The notes under the pieces: model-generated
Seen by the model: only the letters and a program-made list of their open reading frames with translations
Told to the model about the DNA's origin: nothing
Database searches by the model: none
Position numbers and translations under genes: made by a program
Assembly (NCBI GenBank): GCA_945859915.1
Contig: CAMAPF010000033.1
Location: 8,951,501-9,015,500, forward strand
Length of the DNA stretch: 64,000 bases
Source: Cuscuta epithymum
Lineage: Eukaryota > Streptophyta > Magnoliopsida > Solanales > Convolvulaceae
Reading direction: 5' to 3'
Shown: positions 21,856-34,917 of the stretch, piece by piece
Layout of the letters: each line of letters begins with the position of its first letter
Numbering within the stretch: the stretch's first letter is position 1

Positions 21856-23169
21856 TCTCAAGGTAACCGGCTCTTGCTTATCAAACATGTGCTTTCCTCC
21901 ATTCCTTTACACTTCCTTTCTCCTGGTCACCTACTCAAAAAAGTTAATAGCATTTTTTAAAGGAAAATAGTTGCATTCTTTTGGGAAAGGACAGGATGAC
22001 AGATATGATTCCACTTAATTCAACAACAACAACATTCAAACCTTAATCTTTTGGGATTAAGGCTTGGATGTTGTTGGTATTGTATCAAGTCAAATCATAT
22101 TTGACATCCTATTGAGGAAGGTGGTCTTGGATTAAGATCTAATTTTTTTTCTTGAAAATGCCTTCTTCTTTAAAATATGGTGGGTTTGGTTGAATAAATC
22201 ATCCTTCTGGTCTCATTATGTGCATCTCTGGTATCCTAAGGGCTCCAGTATGTCTCCTAAGATTTCTGACTCTGCAATCTGGAAGCGTATTTTTAATGAC
22301 TCTCCCTTACTAACAAAGATGACTCTGGTCATACAATCTCGACACCATCTGCAGATGGGAACTTTTCATTGGACCATTCTTGGTGTCCACAAGATGTACA
22401 CAAAATGTGTTCATTGTCTGTATACACAGACAATTTGACATCAAGTCCTGCTCCCTTTTAAACGAATTGCATGTGTACCCAGATAACTAGGGGGTTTTGT
22501 GTATAATTTGTGTACAACTTGTGTACACTAAGAATTTTCCCTTTTCATTAGCCTCTTCATATAATGATGTCAAACATGCCAAGTAAGCATTATTCTCTAA
22601 CATCCATATCTGGAATACTAAACCACCCTTGTCTATTTAGCTCATCTTATGGAAATTATTTCACAATTAAATTCCTTTTCCAGGGAATCTTACCACACTC
22701 CAGACCCGTGTTTTTCCCATTAGATGCCCTTTCTGTCTCCAGAGTTCTTCAGAGACCCCCCACAGTTTTTACCAATGATATGACATCTTATTAAACATAT
22801 TTGGCATCATTTTATAGGACTGTTTATGTTTTCTATTCCCAAATGGGATCGCTCTTATAGACACGGATCTTTTTGTTGGTGGCTTGAAGCAAGTTCAAAA
22901 AATCTTGAGGACATATTCAAGCTTATTAATGCCAGCAATGATAATTTGGCATATTTAGAAAGCTTATACTTCTTACAATTGGGGTGATTGTAGCAACCCC
23001 TTCTCTTTTGAGAATACTATAAACCAGATGAGAAATTATGTATTTCATTGGTCTGCAGGTCTGGTTGCTAGAGCACCTCATTCCCATGAGTCACAAAAAC
23101 ACTCTCTAGATACGACAAAAAAAAAGTTAGGTGGGAAAACCCAAGGGAAGCCTTAAACTTAATGTGGAT
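21856..23169 (+). pseudogene. LINE ORF2 remnant: end of RT, start of RNase H
   Basis: Continues the frame broken at 18755: SQGNRLLLIKHVLSSIPLHF is the post-RT block of plant LINEs. It ends near 23150 with VRWENP..EALKLNVD, the opening of a plant LINE RNase H domain, where a hAT element has inserted. Stops are frequent. A short hairpin (CCTTAATC...GATTAAGG, about 22045-22065) and a piece of the TTGTCTGT element (22370-22530) lie inside. Confidence 0.75.
22370..22530. mobile_element. Fragment of the TTGTCTGT palindromic element
   Basis: Contains TTGTCTGTATACACAGACAA and the terminal-type block TTGTGTACAACTTGTGTAC also present at the end of the complete element at 36964-37275. Confidence 0.6.
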
Positions 23170-24311
23170 TAGGGGTGGGCGCGATCCGGAACGGTCCGGT
23201 AAATTAGCGAAACCCATGATGTACTCGTGAGGTTTCTAACGGTTCGGTATTGTCAGGTTCTAAGGATGGAACCATTCGATATCATGTCATTTTGGAACGG
23301 TGCAAAACGGTTCGGTACAATGCCAAAAACATGCATGCCGAAACATTTGCACAAATCTTGCAATTAGTAGACATCATCACACCGGCCAATTCACATGTAA
23401 TGTTGATAACAATACAAGAAAGTGCATACTAAATACTAGAAAAGATTCAAGTGGCTGACTTTTTGTATTTAAATTCAGAAATACTCAAATAATGCAACAC
23501 AATAAAGTAAAAACGTAGCGAAATGACGATACACTAGGTAAATATCATCTTTCTTAAATTCATGTTAAAAAATATAAAAAGAATATCGTTAAATTGTTGG
23601 ATATACTAAAAACAATTTAACCTTCTTTTCTCTAAGTTGAATACTAGTTCTAATTTAATTCAAACTTGAACCGTAATAGCTAAGATACAACAAAAACTCA
23701 TATACACAACATTACTAGAAATTAATAGTTATTATTGATTTTTACAACTTTAGCATTCTTTCATTATATACCAAGGAGGTGTTTGGAACTGATTCTGCTT
23801 CTGCTTCTTTTTTAAAAGCTGGTACCTCCCAGCTTCTAAAAAAATGGATTCTGAGAGTAAATTAGTGTTCCAGAAGTGCTTCTGGAATTTCACCCAAACA
23901 CTCCAGCTTCTGCTTCTGCTCCCTAAAGGGGCAGAATCAGTTTTGAGAATCAGATCCAAACACCCCCCAAATATAACATAAATTATCTAAAAGTAAAAAT
24001 AACAATATTTATTTAATACACACTTAGCTATTTTAGGGATGCATGAATACATACCTGGGCTATAAATGTTGGTCTATAAAAGATATTTATTGGTAAGGAA
24101 TAATATAAAAATCTCAAAGGCCTTATTTGGGAATAGTTCGGTCCGATATTTTTCGGTTCCTAAAATCTAGGACTGTTCCGTACACGTTTGAAACGGTACG
24201 ATTCCAGTTCGCGATAAAGTTCTATAGAACCGCTTAAATACCCAATATTCATATCGGTATCATTACGGGCCGGTTCGATACCGGTTGGATTAGCTTTTGT
24301 GCCCACCCCTA
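23170..24311. mobile_element. Non-autonomous hAT element, 1142 bp
   Basis: Ends TAGGGGTGGGC and GCCCACCCCTA are inverted repeats of the common plant hAT type. Flanks ATGTGGAT (23162-23169) and ATGTCGAT (24312-24319) match at 7 of 8 positions, as expected for an 8-bp duplication. Subterminal regions repeat GGTTCGGTA-like units. No transposase. It splits the LINE RNase H domain after LNVD. Confidence 0.9.
23775..23968. mobile_element. hAT-type MITE nested in the larger hAT element
   Basis: Inverted ends GGAGGTGTTTGGAACTGATTCTG and its counterpart ending CCAAACACCCCCC. About 194 bp, no coding. Target duplication not clear. Confidence 0.7.
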
Positions 24312-24660
24312 ATGTCGATGCTTCCATATTGAATAGCTAGAGGAGCGATAATGAGAAACGAAGCTGTAAACTTAATACAATGCTGATTTTATTGTGGAAT
24401 TTGACTCCTTGACTTCCATCAACCTCATCTTGTGCAAGAAACAACTTGGTCGCTTCAATAATTTGGCGTGGTGACACAGATTCGAGATATATCAAAAGGA
24501 GGCGGCCTAACCTTCAAACATTGCTTTAGAGAAGCAAACCATGTCGCCCACCTTCTGGCTCGAGAAGAGTTTGAAAATGGCAAGACTCAAATCTGGCTCT
24601 CTACTGCAGAGTTACCAATTACTGCATTTCTCCCACCTTCTTCCCACATACCAATCTGGC
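24312..24660 (+). pseudogene. LINE ORF2 remnant: RNase H C-terminal part
   Basis: The frame at 24468-24640 contains FKHCFREANHVAHLLAREEF, the end of the RVT_3-type RNase H carried by plant L1-like LINEs. It completes the element that begins near 15741. No poly(A) tail is visible. Confidence 0.75.
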
Positions 24661-24911
24661 AAACCCTGTCTTCCACCTTCTTCCCACTTCTCATTTCCAT
24701 TTTTGGAAAGTTTTGCGTGGTTAATATTGATTTACCTTCTTTACTCAACCATAACCATACATTTCTACATTATTCTCACTTTCTTAATAAGCATTCCAAG
24801 TCAAACCGGAGTATTTAATATTCATAATCAAAGAAGTATAGCCAATTTCATGGATCAATAAGCAAACATACAAATTTTATCGGAATGGAGATGAGAATAT
24901 CATATGTATTA

Positions 24912-26264
24912 TTAATGTGACAAGCAAATTTGTGCTAGTTGAATAGCAACCTCATCCATCTCTTTCAAACTTTTGACCTTTACATTTTTACTCATGACTT
25001 TGACATTTGTCCGGAGTTCTTCAGTAGCTTTTCCAAGAACAACTTCATCACAAACTCGAGCTAGATCTTCACCATGATACTTTCCAAATTCATCCCTCTT
25101 AACCTCGATTCCTACACAGATACTCACAATCAATTTAGCATTTAAAGGTTGGTCAAGATGCATGGGCATGGCTATGATTGGGACACCACATTCAATGCTC
25201 TCCATAGTAGAATTCCATCCGCAATGGCTCACGAACCCTCCTATGTTGGGGTATGATAGAATTTTTACCTGTGGGGCCCATCCTTCCACCACCCTCCCTC
25301 TATCTCCCACCCTCTCAAGAAATCCATGTGGCAGTGCCGCTTCAAGAGGATTATTAGGGTTTTCTAATGTTGTTTCACTTAATATTTTAGGAAACCTAAC
25401 AACCCATATAAAGTTCACTTTACTTTTCTCTAACCCAATCGCCACTTGATGCATGTCGTATTCGGAAAGAAAATATTCACTCCCAAAAGAAACTAACACC
25501 GTCGATTTCTCCTCTTTCGTTCCTAACCATTCCATCAACGGTCCAAAACGCCCTTCATCCTGATGATGCCCTTGAACTAGAGAACCAACTGTGAAGGCTT
25601 TGGAACCTGCTAACTCGCTCACATAATCCACATACTTATTCCCCTCTACTTCTCTAGAGGTACTGAACAAAATCAAGTTTTTTTCTAGTCCACCACTATT
25701 GTTGCTTCTTCCGTGATCAATCATCTCCAGAAACCTCCCTTGGTCGTAAACGCTTAGAGAGAGTTCCGGAAAAGGGTACTCCGCGTTCCGCCGCCAAAGT
25801 GCGTGGAAGATGTAGGAACATGTGGCGGCCCCACCTGTCATGAATAGGACGGCCGGGACATTGTGTGATTTGGCTACTCTTCCTCCCCATAGCTGCAAAA
25901 GGTCATAGATCAGCAAGTCTGGTTTCACGGTGGCCATGATTTCGGAGAAAGTTGGCTCGGCCATGTTTAGGGCTTTACGGAGGGTGGAGTTGAGATGGAG
26001 TGGGAGGCCATTGGTGGTGTGGTAGTGAGGAGGGAGATCTGGTAATTCCGGCAAGTGAAGTTCCACTAACTGGATTGAAGAAGAGTATTTTTGAGGGCTC
26101 TTGTTTTTGATGAAACTAAAGTTGATTGGGGTGGAACATAAGAGGACAGAAAAGCCTCTGTCGGATAATTTCTTGGCGAGCTCCAAGTATGGCGTGATGT
26201 GTCCTACAGCTAACCATGGGAACATCATCACTCTCATGCCATTCCCAACCTTTGATGAATCCAT
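24912..26264 (-). CDS. UDP-glycosyltransferase, UGT94-like (family 1)
   Basis: Intact single-exon frame of 450 residues, the usual length for plant family-1 UGTs. The N-terminal motif FPWLAVGHITPYLELAK carries the catalytic histidine (His22), and Asp121 (LLIYDLLQLW) fits the partner acid of the catalytic dyad. The PSPG donor-binding box spans 329-372, with HCGWNS at 347-352 and the final Asp-Gln that usually goes with UDP-glucose. The sequence resembles the UGT94 and related sugar-sugar branch-forming groups, whose members add a second sugar to glycosides of flavonoids, lignans or terpenoids; the acceptor here cannot be told. The protein should be cytosolic; there is no signal peptide. It stands alone, with no neighbouring pathway gene. 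Confidence 0.92.
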   Translation of the reverse strand: MDSSKVGNGMRVMMFPWLAVGHITPYLELAKKLSDRGFSVLLCSTPINFSFIKNKSPQKYSSSIQLVELHLPELPDLPPHYHTTNGLPLHLNSTLRKALNMAEPTFSEIMATVKPDLLIYDLLQLWGGRVAKSHNVPAVLFMTGGAATCSYIFHALWRRNAEYPFPELSLSVYDQGRFLEMIDHGRSNNSGGLEKNLILFSTSREVEGNKYVDYVSELAGSKAFTVGSLVQGHHQDEGRFGPLMEWLGTKEEKSTVLVSFGSEYFLSEYDMHQVAIGLEKSKVNFIWVVRFPKILSETTLENPNNPLEAALPHGFLERVGDRGRVVEGWAPQVKILSYPNIGGFVSHCGWNSTMESIECGVPIIAMPMHLDQPLNAKLIVSICVGIEVKRDEFGKYHGEDLARVCDEVVLGKATEELRTNVKVMSKNVKVKSLKEMDEVAIQLAQICLSH

Positions 26265-26353
26265 GATGGTAATTTAGACGATCTAATCTGTCCCTTTAGT
26301 TTGTTTGTGGGTAAGGTTGTATGCAATGATCGAAATGATATTAATTGATGGAG

Positions 26354-26363
26354 TATTTATATA
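26354..26363 (-). promoter_or_regulatory. TATA box of the UGT gene
   Basis: Minus-strand TATATAAATA about 90 bp before the ATG, leaving a leader of roughly 60 bp. No other promoter element could be assigned. Confidence 0.7.
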
Positions 26364-26399
26364 CGAAGCTAGCATTTAGCTAGCCATGAGTACGTATAC

Positions 26400-26888
26400 G
26401 TGCTTTTTTTCAAGTCAAAGAAACTTTGCTGACATCTATTCCTCCATTTTTTACATCCTTAATTCACACTCGGTAGAATTATAAAGTGTGTAAATAAAAT
26501 TAAGAGTTTTTTTATCAGAATATTACTAATAAAAACATATTCACATAAATATGACTATTCATTACTACAACATAGTATTGTGGTAACTAAGTTCAAAACT
26601 TGAACATAAATCACTACGATTTCATTACTACTCTAGTAACTAGTCATATTTTTGTAAATCATCTTTATTTTGGTCATATTTATGTAGTTATTTCTAAAAT
26701 TAATCGTCTTTTTCCCCAAACTACTGAAAAAGTGAAAATAGTACGAGTATTCATTTGGAGTAGTTTTATGCTTCAAAAGTTTTAGGATGTTTTTACTTAG
26801 ACTATAAATAACGTAAAGCCCGGTGCAATACCCCGGTAGCGTGTCAATTTGATACGGAGTATGAGTTAAATAGGAAAATTTTATGTAG
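26400..26888. other. UGT upstream region, nothing recognised
   Basis: AT-rich intergenic DNA with no reading frame of note. Confidence 0.5.
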
Positions 26889-26890
26889 TA

Positions 26891-27149
26891 CTCCCTCCGT
26901 CCCTAAATGTTGTTCCAATTGCGGATTACGAAGGTTGACCGACGATAAAGTTAAATGATCCCTGTGAAAACTCGGATTATTTTTAGTAAATAAAATTTAC
27001 ATATTCAGAAACTACATTAAACCCGCTACAAAGTCTGCAAAAAATAATTCAACTTTTATAAAATTTTGATACAAAAAATTAGGGGTTAAAGAGTGATTTA
27101 AGTTGACCCTCGATAAGTGAAATGTAACTTCTTTTAGGGACAGAGAGAG
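26891..27149. mobile_element. Stowaway MITE, 259 bp
   Basis: Left end CTCCCTCCGTCCCTAAA, right end TTTTAGGGACAGAGAGAG, TA duplicated at 26889-26890 and 27150-27151. Tc1/Mariner-type MITE in the distal promoter region of the UGT gene. Confidence 0.92.
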
Positions 27150-27374
27150 TAATAGATATTGTGAATTATTCAGATGAACCAAAGTTAAAATAATTCCATT
27201 TTACTTTGATCCAAACACAAACAATAATGACTATATATTAAATTATCACCATCCTACATTATATATTTAGTCTATATCAAGAATTTTTATTGCGGCAGCG
27301 CTGCGATTGCGGTTACTGCAGTTGCTGTTATTGTGGTCGTTGTGATGCATATTGCTGCTGATGCGGTGTATTTT

Positions 27375-27805
27375 AATTTTATGCTCAAATAGATCATTGA
27401 ACTAACTTAAAGTGTTCAATTAAGCTATTATATAAGAGGTTCTGCCCGACCGTCGCTAATTGGTGCGGTTCCCAGTGGAATTTTTTGATGAAATCTTTTG
27501 AACATCTTCTTCATTAAGTCTAGTTTACCCATACCAAATTTCAGCTAAAAATGTACGAAATGTACTGCGCTGTTTGACTTCGCAGTTATCTTAAAAAAAT
27601 CATTTGACTGCCTTCCCGGTTGATTTTTTAGCTGAAATTTGGTATGAGTAAACTACACATAATGAAGAAGATGCTCAAAAATTTTCATAAAAACATTTCA
27701 CCGGGAACCGCCCCAATTGGCGACAGCCGGGCAGAATCTCCTACATAAGGGCTAATTGAACACTTTAAGTCACTTCAAGGGCCTATTTGACCCTTTAGCC
27801 TAATA
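27375..27805. mobile_element. Foldback MITE with arms of about 190 bp
   Basis: The left arm (CTCAAATAGATCATTGAACT onward, including TTCTGCCCG and ACCAAATTTCAGCTAAAA) returns inverted to about 27805. The centre is a short unpaired stretch around 27570. No coding. Possibly Mutator-like. Confidence 0.8.
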
Positions 27806-28042
27806 TTTTTACTCACGTTATAAACCGAGCGTATTTATTCATATAATTAAGCATATTATGTAGATGTTATAAATTAAATTAATGTTGTAATATAATTTAA
27901 AAGTATGAATTATTTTTTATATTACATTTGCATTTGCATCATTTAATCAGTTAAACATTGATTGTAAAATTAAAAATGTCAATATGTATTATGCGAAGTC
28001 AATAAGAGAGTCACATGTAGCATTTCATAATTCAAGTTTACT

Positions 28043-28386
28043 ATGTTTGGCTGACATAAGTCTATAGCTTTTAGCTTTTGTACTATTTAAAAAGTCTCTA
28101 AAAGTTGTTAGTTGTTTGTTTGACATGCCAATTTTTAAGAGCTTTTAAAAAAATAAAAGCTCTTTTTTGAGATGCTACAGGTAGTAGCATCTGAGAAAAG
28201 TCTGTGGCTTTTAGCTTTAATAGATCCTAGCAGCTTGTATACCAAACAGAACTAAATCAAACAGTCAGCTTTTTACCAAACAGCTACCACCTTTTACTTT
28301 TAAGATCTTTTCAGTCATTAAAAGCTAACAGTTACTAAAAAGCTTACAAAAAGATCTTTTCAGCTACTTGTACCAAACATAGAACA
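28043..28386. mobile_element. hAT-type MITE
   Basis: Ends CTATGTTTGGCTG and TACCAAACATAG are inverted; the interior repeats AAAAGCT/AGCTTTT units. No coding. Confidence 0.65.
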
Positions 28387-28559
28387 ATAAGCTATAAGAA
28401 ATCCGATGTTTTATACTTTTTTTGAAATATTAACTCAAGAGTGTAAAACTTAATTATGAAATCTTAGTTTTAAGATTTGAATCTACTCAAGAAAACGTTT
28501 TGGGCTTTATCGATAAAAAAGTTCTAAGCTTAAAATAAAATCTCCATCAATTGGATCTT

Positions 28560-28690
28560 CATATTTTTTAGTTTTACATATGCAATATTGGTGTCATATG
28601 AAAGATAAAAAAATATATAAAATTTAATATAATTTTTATGAAAATTGGAGTACAAATAAAAAAGTTATAACACTTTAAAAATAACAGATT
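28560..28690. repeat. Single arm related to the foldback element at 33.4-34.4 kb
   Basis: Matches the right arm near 34140-34260 (GCAATATTGGTnTCATnTGAAAG, then AAAAAAGTTATnAC). Only one arm is present. Confidence 0.55.
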
Positions 28691-28744
28691 TTTTCTCCTA
28701 TCTTTTCTTCAAATGAGTTAGCCTAATTAAGGTGAATAGATTGT

Positions 28745-29345
28745 GATGGAGAATGCAATAAGAAACGGCGCAGCTAGGGTCTGCGAAGTTTGGGTCGGCG
28801 ACTTCTCTCGTTCGACATTTTCCTCTGGCCACGACAATTGCGAAGCTTGGTTTATTCTTCAAGGCTTTTGCTCGAAAGCTGCAGGGGCAATCGATTTTGA
28901 AGGCTGCCACGGAAATTAGGAAGAATCGATTACGAAGAGCAGCAAGTTCTGAACTCTCAAAGACTTTTTACAGGAGGTTTTTATTGGTGGACTGCTTCAA
29001 TTCACTTAGTTTATTGGAGGAGGAAGAGTTGCGCCGTGACACCATGGCCAATGTTTGGGTCGGTACGTTTCTCTTTCTTTCGTGACACCATGGCCAATGT
29101 TTGGAAGCGTGTTAGAGGTGTTACTATTACTGAGATAGGTGCACGATGGTACATGTTTCAATTTTACAATGAAAATGATATGATCCGTGTTCTGGAGGAA
29201 GAGTTGCGCCGTGGACCTTCGATTAGAATCTTATTGTGTTTGCTAGGTTAAATCAGGGTGATTTGCTGCCGAAAGTACGGCTAAATAAGGCTGACTTCTA
29301 GTTATAGATTCATGATGTGTCATTTCATACGTTTCCCTCACAATT
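28745..29345 (+). pseudogene. DUF4283-type retroelement ORF remnant
   Basis: The frame at 29036-29251 reads MANVWKRVRGVTITEIGARWYMFQFYNENDMIRVLEE, the start of the DUF4283 domain found in plant LINE ORF1 and related gag-like proteins; later pieces (KADFW.QIHD) agree. A 25-bp stretch around ACACCATGGCCAATGTTTGG is duplicated (29038, 29086). Stops and shifts make it a pseudogene. A related short upstream frame (28745-28917) is of unknown origin. Confidence 0.65.
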
Positions 29346-29634
29346 ATCCATTGTGACCGTTGAACCGTGAATTAACTTTTTGACATTGATTTAGTGATTT
29401 AATCTTTATCGTTTCGTTTATTGGAGGAGGGTCGAGCTGGGTGGGCAATTCCACATGGAGGGTAATTATGAGGCCATGAGGGTAACGTAAGTGGTGTGGT
29501 CGTATGGAATAATGCTGTGTTTGACTGTTTTGGTATGTTTTATAAAGTTCAATAGCATAATAATTTTTTACGTTTTATCTTCACATGCCTGTGAAATGAG
29601 GTCATGCATGACACTTAATTGAGGTCATGGCTAA

Positions 29635-31259
<1,625 letters not shown>

Positions 31260-31316
31260 AAACTCTAAAGTAAGTACTACTATCTCTGTAACTTATAAAC
31301 CTTCCCACTTAAAAGG

Positions 31317-31661
31317 GGGAAAATGGAAACTAATAATCTAACCTTTTAACAGTCTTCTTACAATAGTCTCACATGTTTGTTATTCAAGAATAATCCAACC
31401 TTTGCACCTCATCTTCATTCGATGATCCCTGACCGGTTAATTTCTTATCTTTGCAAAATATTATTTTTGTGAAAGGTGAGATTTATGGTATAATGGTTTG
31501 CAAAGCTAAGAAAATAACTTAGGATAACATGTCATCAACCGGACAGAGACCAGTGAATGAATATGAGGTGCAAAAGTTGGATTATTATTCATGAATAACA
31601 AAAAGGTGGGACTATTGTAAGAAAACCGCTAAAAGGTTGGATTATTAGTTTCCATTTTCCC
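31317..31661. mobile_element. Foldback MITE, complete copy, 345 bp
   Basis: Ends GGGAAAATGGAAACTAATAA and its inverse, long arms as in 12388-12734. Flanks CTTAAAAGG and TTTAAAAAG match at 7 of 9, consistent with a Mutator-like 9-bp duplication. The last 45 bp plus flank are repeated once more at 31682-31727. Confidence 0.85.
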
Positions 31662-31727
31662 TTTAAAAAGTAGGTAGATTAATTAGTTTGGATTATTAGT
31701 TTTCATTTTCCCTTTAAAAAGTAGGAT

Positions 31728-31922
31728 ATGAATTATTGAGAGTATGGTAGGAAGATAGTAGAATAATGTGATGAAATGTAGGATAAATCCAAAAAAGTAG
31801 TTATAATAGTGTATTATTTTCATAATTATTGAGGGTATGATGAGAAGATTTAGAAATGGGAAGATTTTTTTGTTACGAACGAAAAAAGGAAAGTGGGAAG
31901 ATTTTTGTGTTACGGAGGGAGT
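31728..31922. mobile_element. Stowaway-type MITE remnant
   Basis: Right end GTTACGGAGGGAG followed by TA; left end not clear. Confidence 0.55.
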
Positions 31923-32351
31923 ACATATGAAGCTTGTCGGGCCAAAAATCCCAAAATACCACATTGGTAACCAAAGAAATTTGAACTAGGTAAGTACAAC
32001 TTAGAAGCTGTTCTGTTCATCTTAATCTTATTACTTATTACTTATTCTTATTTTATTCAGATCAGATCAGATCAGATCAAAAAGATTCAGATCAGATCAA
32101 ATCAGATCAGAATCATTCAGATCAGATCAGAAACATTCAGATCAGATCAGAAATATTCTGATCAGATCAGAAACATTCAGATCAGATCAGAAAAGTTCAG
32201 ACATGATTTATCCCTTTTATTATAATAATAATTATAATAATATTAATAATAATTATAATAATTATTATAATTATTATTATAATTATAATTATAGTTATTA
32301 TTATTGTTGTTGTTGTTCTTCTTCTTCTTCTTCTTCTTATTATTATTATTA

Positions 32352-32388
<37 letters not shown>

Positions 32389-32445
32389 TTGTTATTGTAA
32401 TTATTGTTATAATTACTATTATTATTGATATTATGTTTATTATTA

Positions 32446-32447
32446 TT

Positions 32448-32506
<59 letters not shown>
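32446..32506. repeat. (ATC)n microsatellite
   Basis: About 20 consecutive ATC units inside the core of the CAGATCAG-array element copy 2. Confidence 0.9.
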
Positions 32507-32728
32507 TACTATGATTACTATGATTATTATTATTATGATATTTATTATTATCATGATTATTATTATTCTTATTACTATTATGGTTGTTGTTGTTATTGTT
32601 ATTAGTATTTTTTTGTTATTATTATATTACACGGAATAATTACAATAAGAATTATAGAAATAAATATTATAATTATAATTATAGAAATAATTATAACTAA
32701 AAATATAATTACAATTATAATTATAGCT

Positions 32729-32879
32729 TTTTTTTGTTTACTCTAGGAGACGTCTGGGGGAGGGGGTCTAGGGGCCCCCTGAAGTAAACTAGGTTGAAAC
32801 TCACCCATTGAGTTTCGAACCCGAGACCTGCCATAAGGGAGAGTGAGTCGGTGACCAGCTGAGTAGGACCGCTTCCTCT
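32729..32879 (-). mobile_element. tRNA-derived SINE, 151 bp, 10-bp TSD
   Basis: Target duplication AATTATAGCT at 32719-32728 and 32880-32889. On the minus strand the 5' part carries an A-box-like TCCTACTCAGCTGGTCACC and a B box GGGTTCGAAACTC (plus 32810-32822), and the tail ends in A residues (plus-strand T run at 32729-32735). This is RNA polymerase III promoter structure typical of SINEs. Confidence 0.88.
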
Positions 32880-33394
32880 AATTATAGCTATATTTATAAC
32901 TAGTGTAATACGTATAATAATAATTATACCTATTATAATTATTATAATTATAATTATAATTTTTTATAATTATAATTATAATTATATTTAAATTATATAT
33001 GTGTAATTACATTTCTAATTATTCTAATAAAAATAAAAAATTATAATTATAATTTTAGAAATATTTAAATCAGACCAGATCAGAAGGATTCAGATCAGAT
33101 CATAAGGATTCAGATCAAATCAGGAACATTCAGATCAGATCGGGAACATTCAGATCAGATCAGGAACATTCAGATCAGATCAGGAACATTCAGATCAGAT
33201 CAGGAACATTGAGATCAGATCAGGGACATTCAGATCAGACTAGATCAGATCAGATCAGATCAGATTAGAAACATTCAGATCAGAACTTAAAAAATTCAGA
33301 TCAGAAAGATTCAGATCAGGTGAAGAGAACAGCTTCTTACTAACTTACATGTAATTTTATCAATTTGGTAATTTGGCCCCACTTCTCGTATAGT

Positions 33395-34370
33395 ACTCCA
33401 TCAGTTCGTATACCATGCAACCGTCCCACGGTGCGCATGATATACCTGTGAGAGTGAAGAAGCAGTTCGTATATTTTGGTTTTGTTATTTTTTATTTCCC
33501 CTTTTTTTAAAAATGTTAATAATTTTTTTATTTTTGATCCGATTTTTATAAAATTTATATCAATTTTTTTTATTTTTTATGATCTTTCAAATGAGACCAG
33601 TATTGCCTATGTAATTTTAACATATTAACATTTGCGTGTAAAAATATGTAACTTTACGTGTTAAAATATGTAACTCACGTTCTGTCAGGCCAAATGCAAC
33701 TCGTGTGTATAAGTATGTAACTCTACGTGTAAAAATATGTAACTTTACTTAAAAAAATATGTAACTTGCGTTCAGATAGGTCAAATGCAACTTGTGTGTA
33801 TAAATATGTAACTCGCGTGTATAAATATGTAACTTTACGTGTAAAAATATGTAGCTTTACGTGTAAATATATGTAACTCGCGTTCAGGCAAGTCAAATGC
33901 AACTCGTGTGTATATATATGTAACTCGCGTGTATAAATATGTAACTTTACGTGTAAAAATATGTAACTTCACATATAAAAATATGTAACTCACATGTATA
34001 CATACCTAATACAATAAATTTTTATATACACTATTTTAAGATAAATTGTGGTTTACACAATTATTTTTCTGTATTAAATTTAGTTTAGTTTTCCTTATAA
34101 TCCAATACACATTAATATAATAGTTTGATAATTTCTTAAAATTACATAAGCAATATTGGTCTCATTTGAAAGATCATTAAAAATAAAAAATGTTGATATA
34201 AATTTTATAAAAATCGGATCAAAAATAAAAAAGTTATTACCATTTTTTAAAAACAAAGGATAAAAATAAAGAAAGCAGACCTCATCAATACTCCGTCGTT
34301 TTGCAACCGGGTGCACCATCCTCATGGTGCCCCGGTTGCACGATATAATCTGCCGTACTCCATGACTCGA
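33395..34370. mobile_element. Foldback element with ATGTAAC minisatellite core
   Basis: Arms of about 150 bp (33482-33640 and 34095-34260, containing TTTTTGATCCGATTTTTATA and its inverse) flank a core of at least 13 units of ATGTAACTnnACGTGTAnAAAT. Outer parts pair less well (TGCAACCG...GGTGC). No coding. Relatives lie at 13940-14810 and 28560-28690. Confidence 0.75.
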
Positions 34371-34546
34371 ACATTTTATTATTTGTTGCATTCGAATACC
34401 TTTCTTTATACAAAAGCAGGAGAATTGAGGCCATTTTTCGCCCCAAACACTTGCTCCATTGGCGGGTCGGGTCATGCTAAATGGCTTGGTTGTCTTTTTT
34501 GCTCCACAAAGTCCTTTTTTTTGGGGCTCAATAAAGTGCATTTAAT

Positions 34547-34917
34547 TAGAGGTGGGCACGGTCCGGTTTGGTCCAAAATTTGGCCGTACCGTGACTATTC
34601 AAACGGTTCATTTTGGTTTAAGACCTAAACCCGTTCGGTACGGTTCAATTTTGAAAAGGGACGGTATCATGCCATACCAATACCAAACAATGTCACTTCC
34701 TCCAAAAATGCACACAATTTATCAATTTTCATACTCATTTCATCCCAAATTGACATGCAATGTCAATATTTTTTGTCATACCAATGTTAAAGTTAAATTC
34801 TCTTTATTGAAATTAAATGTAGGGGTGGACAAAAATACCGAACCGGCATGGTACCGAACCGAACCGACATGGTACCGGACCAAAAAGCGGGGTTTGAAAC
34901 GGATCTCAATGCTATGA
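34547..34917. mobile_element. hAT remnants (GGTCCGGT-rich)
   Basis: Two left-type ends in the same orientation, TAGAGGTGGGCACGG at 34547 and TAGGGGTGGAC at 34820, each followed by GGTACCG/CCGGTTCGGT-like units as in the element at 23170-24311. No complete right end. Confidence 0.55.

Larger units (their letters stand above)
32003..33337. mobile_element. CAGATCAG-array element, copy 2
   Basis: Ends AGAAGCTGTTCTGTTCATCT and (reverse) AGAAGCTGTTCTCTTCACCT are inverted repeats matching at about 18 of 20. CAGATCAG arrays sit at 32057-32200 and 33065-33325 in the same orientation. The core differs from copy 1: TTA and TCA runs (32340-32510) and AATTAT-rich DNA instead of one giant AAT tract. A SINE has inserted at 32729-32879. 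Confidence 0.65.

Noticed and set aside
25162..25449. Plus-strand frame within the UGT gene
   Set aside because: Shadow of the minus-strand coding sequence; no domain, no start context. Many similar short frames across the retrotransposons were left out for the same reason.
32810..32879. A tRNA gene suggested by A and B boxes
   Set aside because: No cloverleaf or acceptor stem can be drawn; A-rich tail and 10-bp target duplication identify a SINE.
33640..34000. ATGTAAC repeats as centromeric or telomeric satellite
   Set aside because: Units are degenerate, few, and bounded by inverted arms of one element. No TTTAGGG-type telomere repeat is present.
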